A stretch of 20,027 nt of DNA, from the NCBI GenBank assembly GCA_036397395.1, contig DASWIZ010000030.1, positions 1 to 20,027 on the forward strand, written 5' to 3'. The notes below the pieces were generated by a model. That model did no database searches. It was not told the origin of the DNA and saw nothing but the letters and a program-made list of their open reading frames with translations. Numbering within the stretch: position 1 is the stretch's first letter; every line of letters starts with the position of its first letter. Below are positions 19,892-20,027 of this stretch, in pieces. Source of the stretch: DASRUP01 sp036397395. GTDB lineage: Bacteria; Patescibacteriota; Minisyncoccia; Minisyncoccales; UBA10102. A program made the translations under genes and the position numbers.

Positions 19892-20027
19892 TTAGGCACC
19901 CACATATGGCGGGTTGATTAGTTTGTAATTCGCAAGGAATTCGTTGGGCGTCTTGCCGTTCAGCCCGCAGTGTTCCAGGTCATTGTAGTACATATTCCAC
20001 AATCTGACACGGTAGCGCAAGTCCTCG
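19892..20027 (-). CDS. Transposase, DDE integrase-core type (IS3/IS481-like), 3' end only
   Basis: The last 44 codons (EDLRYRVRLWNMYYNDLEHC, then GLNGKTPNEFLANY and a stop TAA at 19892-19894) match the C-terminal end of the integrase catalytic domain of IS3/IS481-type elements (the H-x-x-LN-x-x-TP-x-E-x-L pattern). The catalytic DDE residues lie outside the window. The element's end should fall in 19863-19891, next to lepA. Full or truncated state cannot be judged. Confidence 0.8.
   Translation of the reverse strand, partial: EDLRYRVRLWNMYYNDLEHCGLNGKTPNEFLANYKLINPPYVGA

Noticed and set aside
1..20027. CRISPR array, rRNA genes, phage genes or replication origin
   Set aside because: No regularly spaced direct repeats, rRNA-like stretches, capsid/terminase genes or DnaA-box clusters were seen.

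Overview
The window looks like a chromosomal segment of a Candidate Phyla Radiation (Patescibacteria) bacterium, most likely in the Parcubacteria. This is inferred from gene content: a short FtsB/DivIC-like protein ending in a Trp-rich tail, a membrane-anchored DUF4015 putative glycoside hydrolase, a SurA_N-type membrane protein, SdrD-B surface modules, tRNA genes without an encoded CCA end, and tightly packed short genes. Almost everything is on the minus strand; only one tiny membrane ORF is on the plus strand. UGA is a stop codon here: prfB (RF2) is present and carries the classical in-frame UGA frameshift site. That argues against the UGA=Gly code of Gracilibacteria and Absconditabacteria.

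Layout in minus-strand reading direction, from high to low coordinates. The right edge has the 3' end of a DDE transposase, then lepA just downstream of it. A 39-codon plus-strand ORF runs toward lepA. Next comes a block of divIC-like gene, tRNA-Gly(CCC), tRNA-Thr(CGT) and a DUF4015 glycoside hydrolase. A single uridine kinase gene has its own promoter and terminator. Then prfB-ftsE-ftsX, an unknown C-terminally anchored protein with acyl carrier protein, tRNA-Gln(CTG) with a SurA_N-like protein, a MOSC-domain gene interrupted by one in-frame amber codon, and a thioredoxin-fold protein. A CPBP protease, type I isopentenyl-diphosphate isomerase and Nudix ADP-ribose pyrophosphatase operon follows. 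Then a large surface protein carrying both an LPETG sorting motif and a sortase domain, ftsZ-galU-nnrD, and an MntA-HepT toxin-antitoxin pair whose last codon overlaps the start of gap (GAPDH), which runs off the left edge.

The genes fall into a few themes: cell division and envelope (ftsZ, ftsEX, divIC, sortase fusion, glycoside hydrolase, SurA-like protein), translation (prfB, lepA, three tRNAs), and small-molecule metabolism or repair (gap, galU, nnrD, idi, Nudix, udk, ACP).

The most unusual items are: (1) the single polypeptide combining surface domains, an LPETG signal and a sortase; (2) the amber-interrupted MOSC gene, in which homology continues in the same frame on both sides of the stop; (3) the HEPN/MNT pair fused by a 4-nt overlap to gap; (4) two copies of a 36-nt GGTACC-ended palindrome about 5.3 kb apart; (5) three genes whose -10 boxes sit so close to the ATG that leaderless transcripts are predicted, next to other genes with strong Shine-Dalgarno sites. 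All function calls come from reading motifs by eye; no database search was run.
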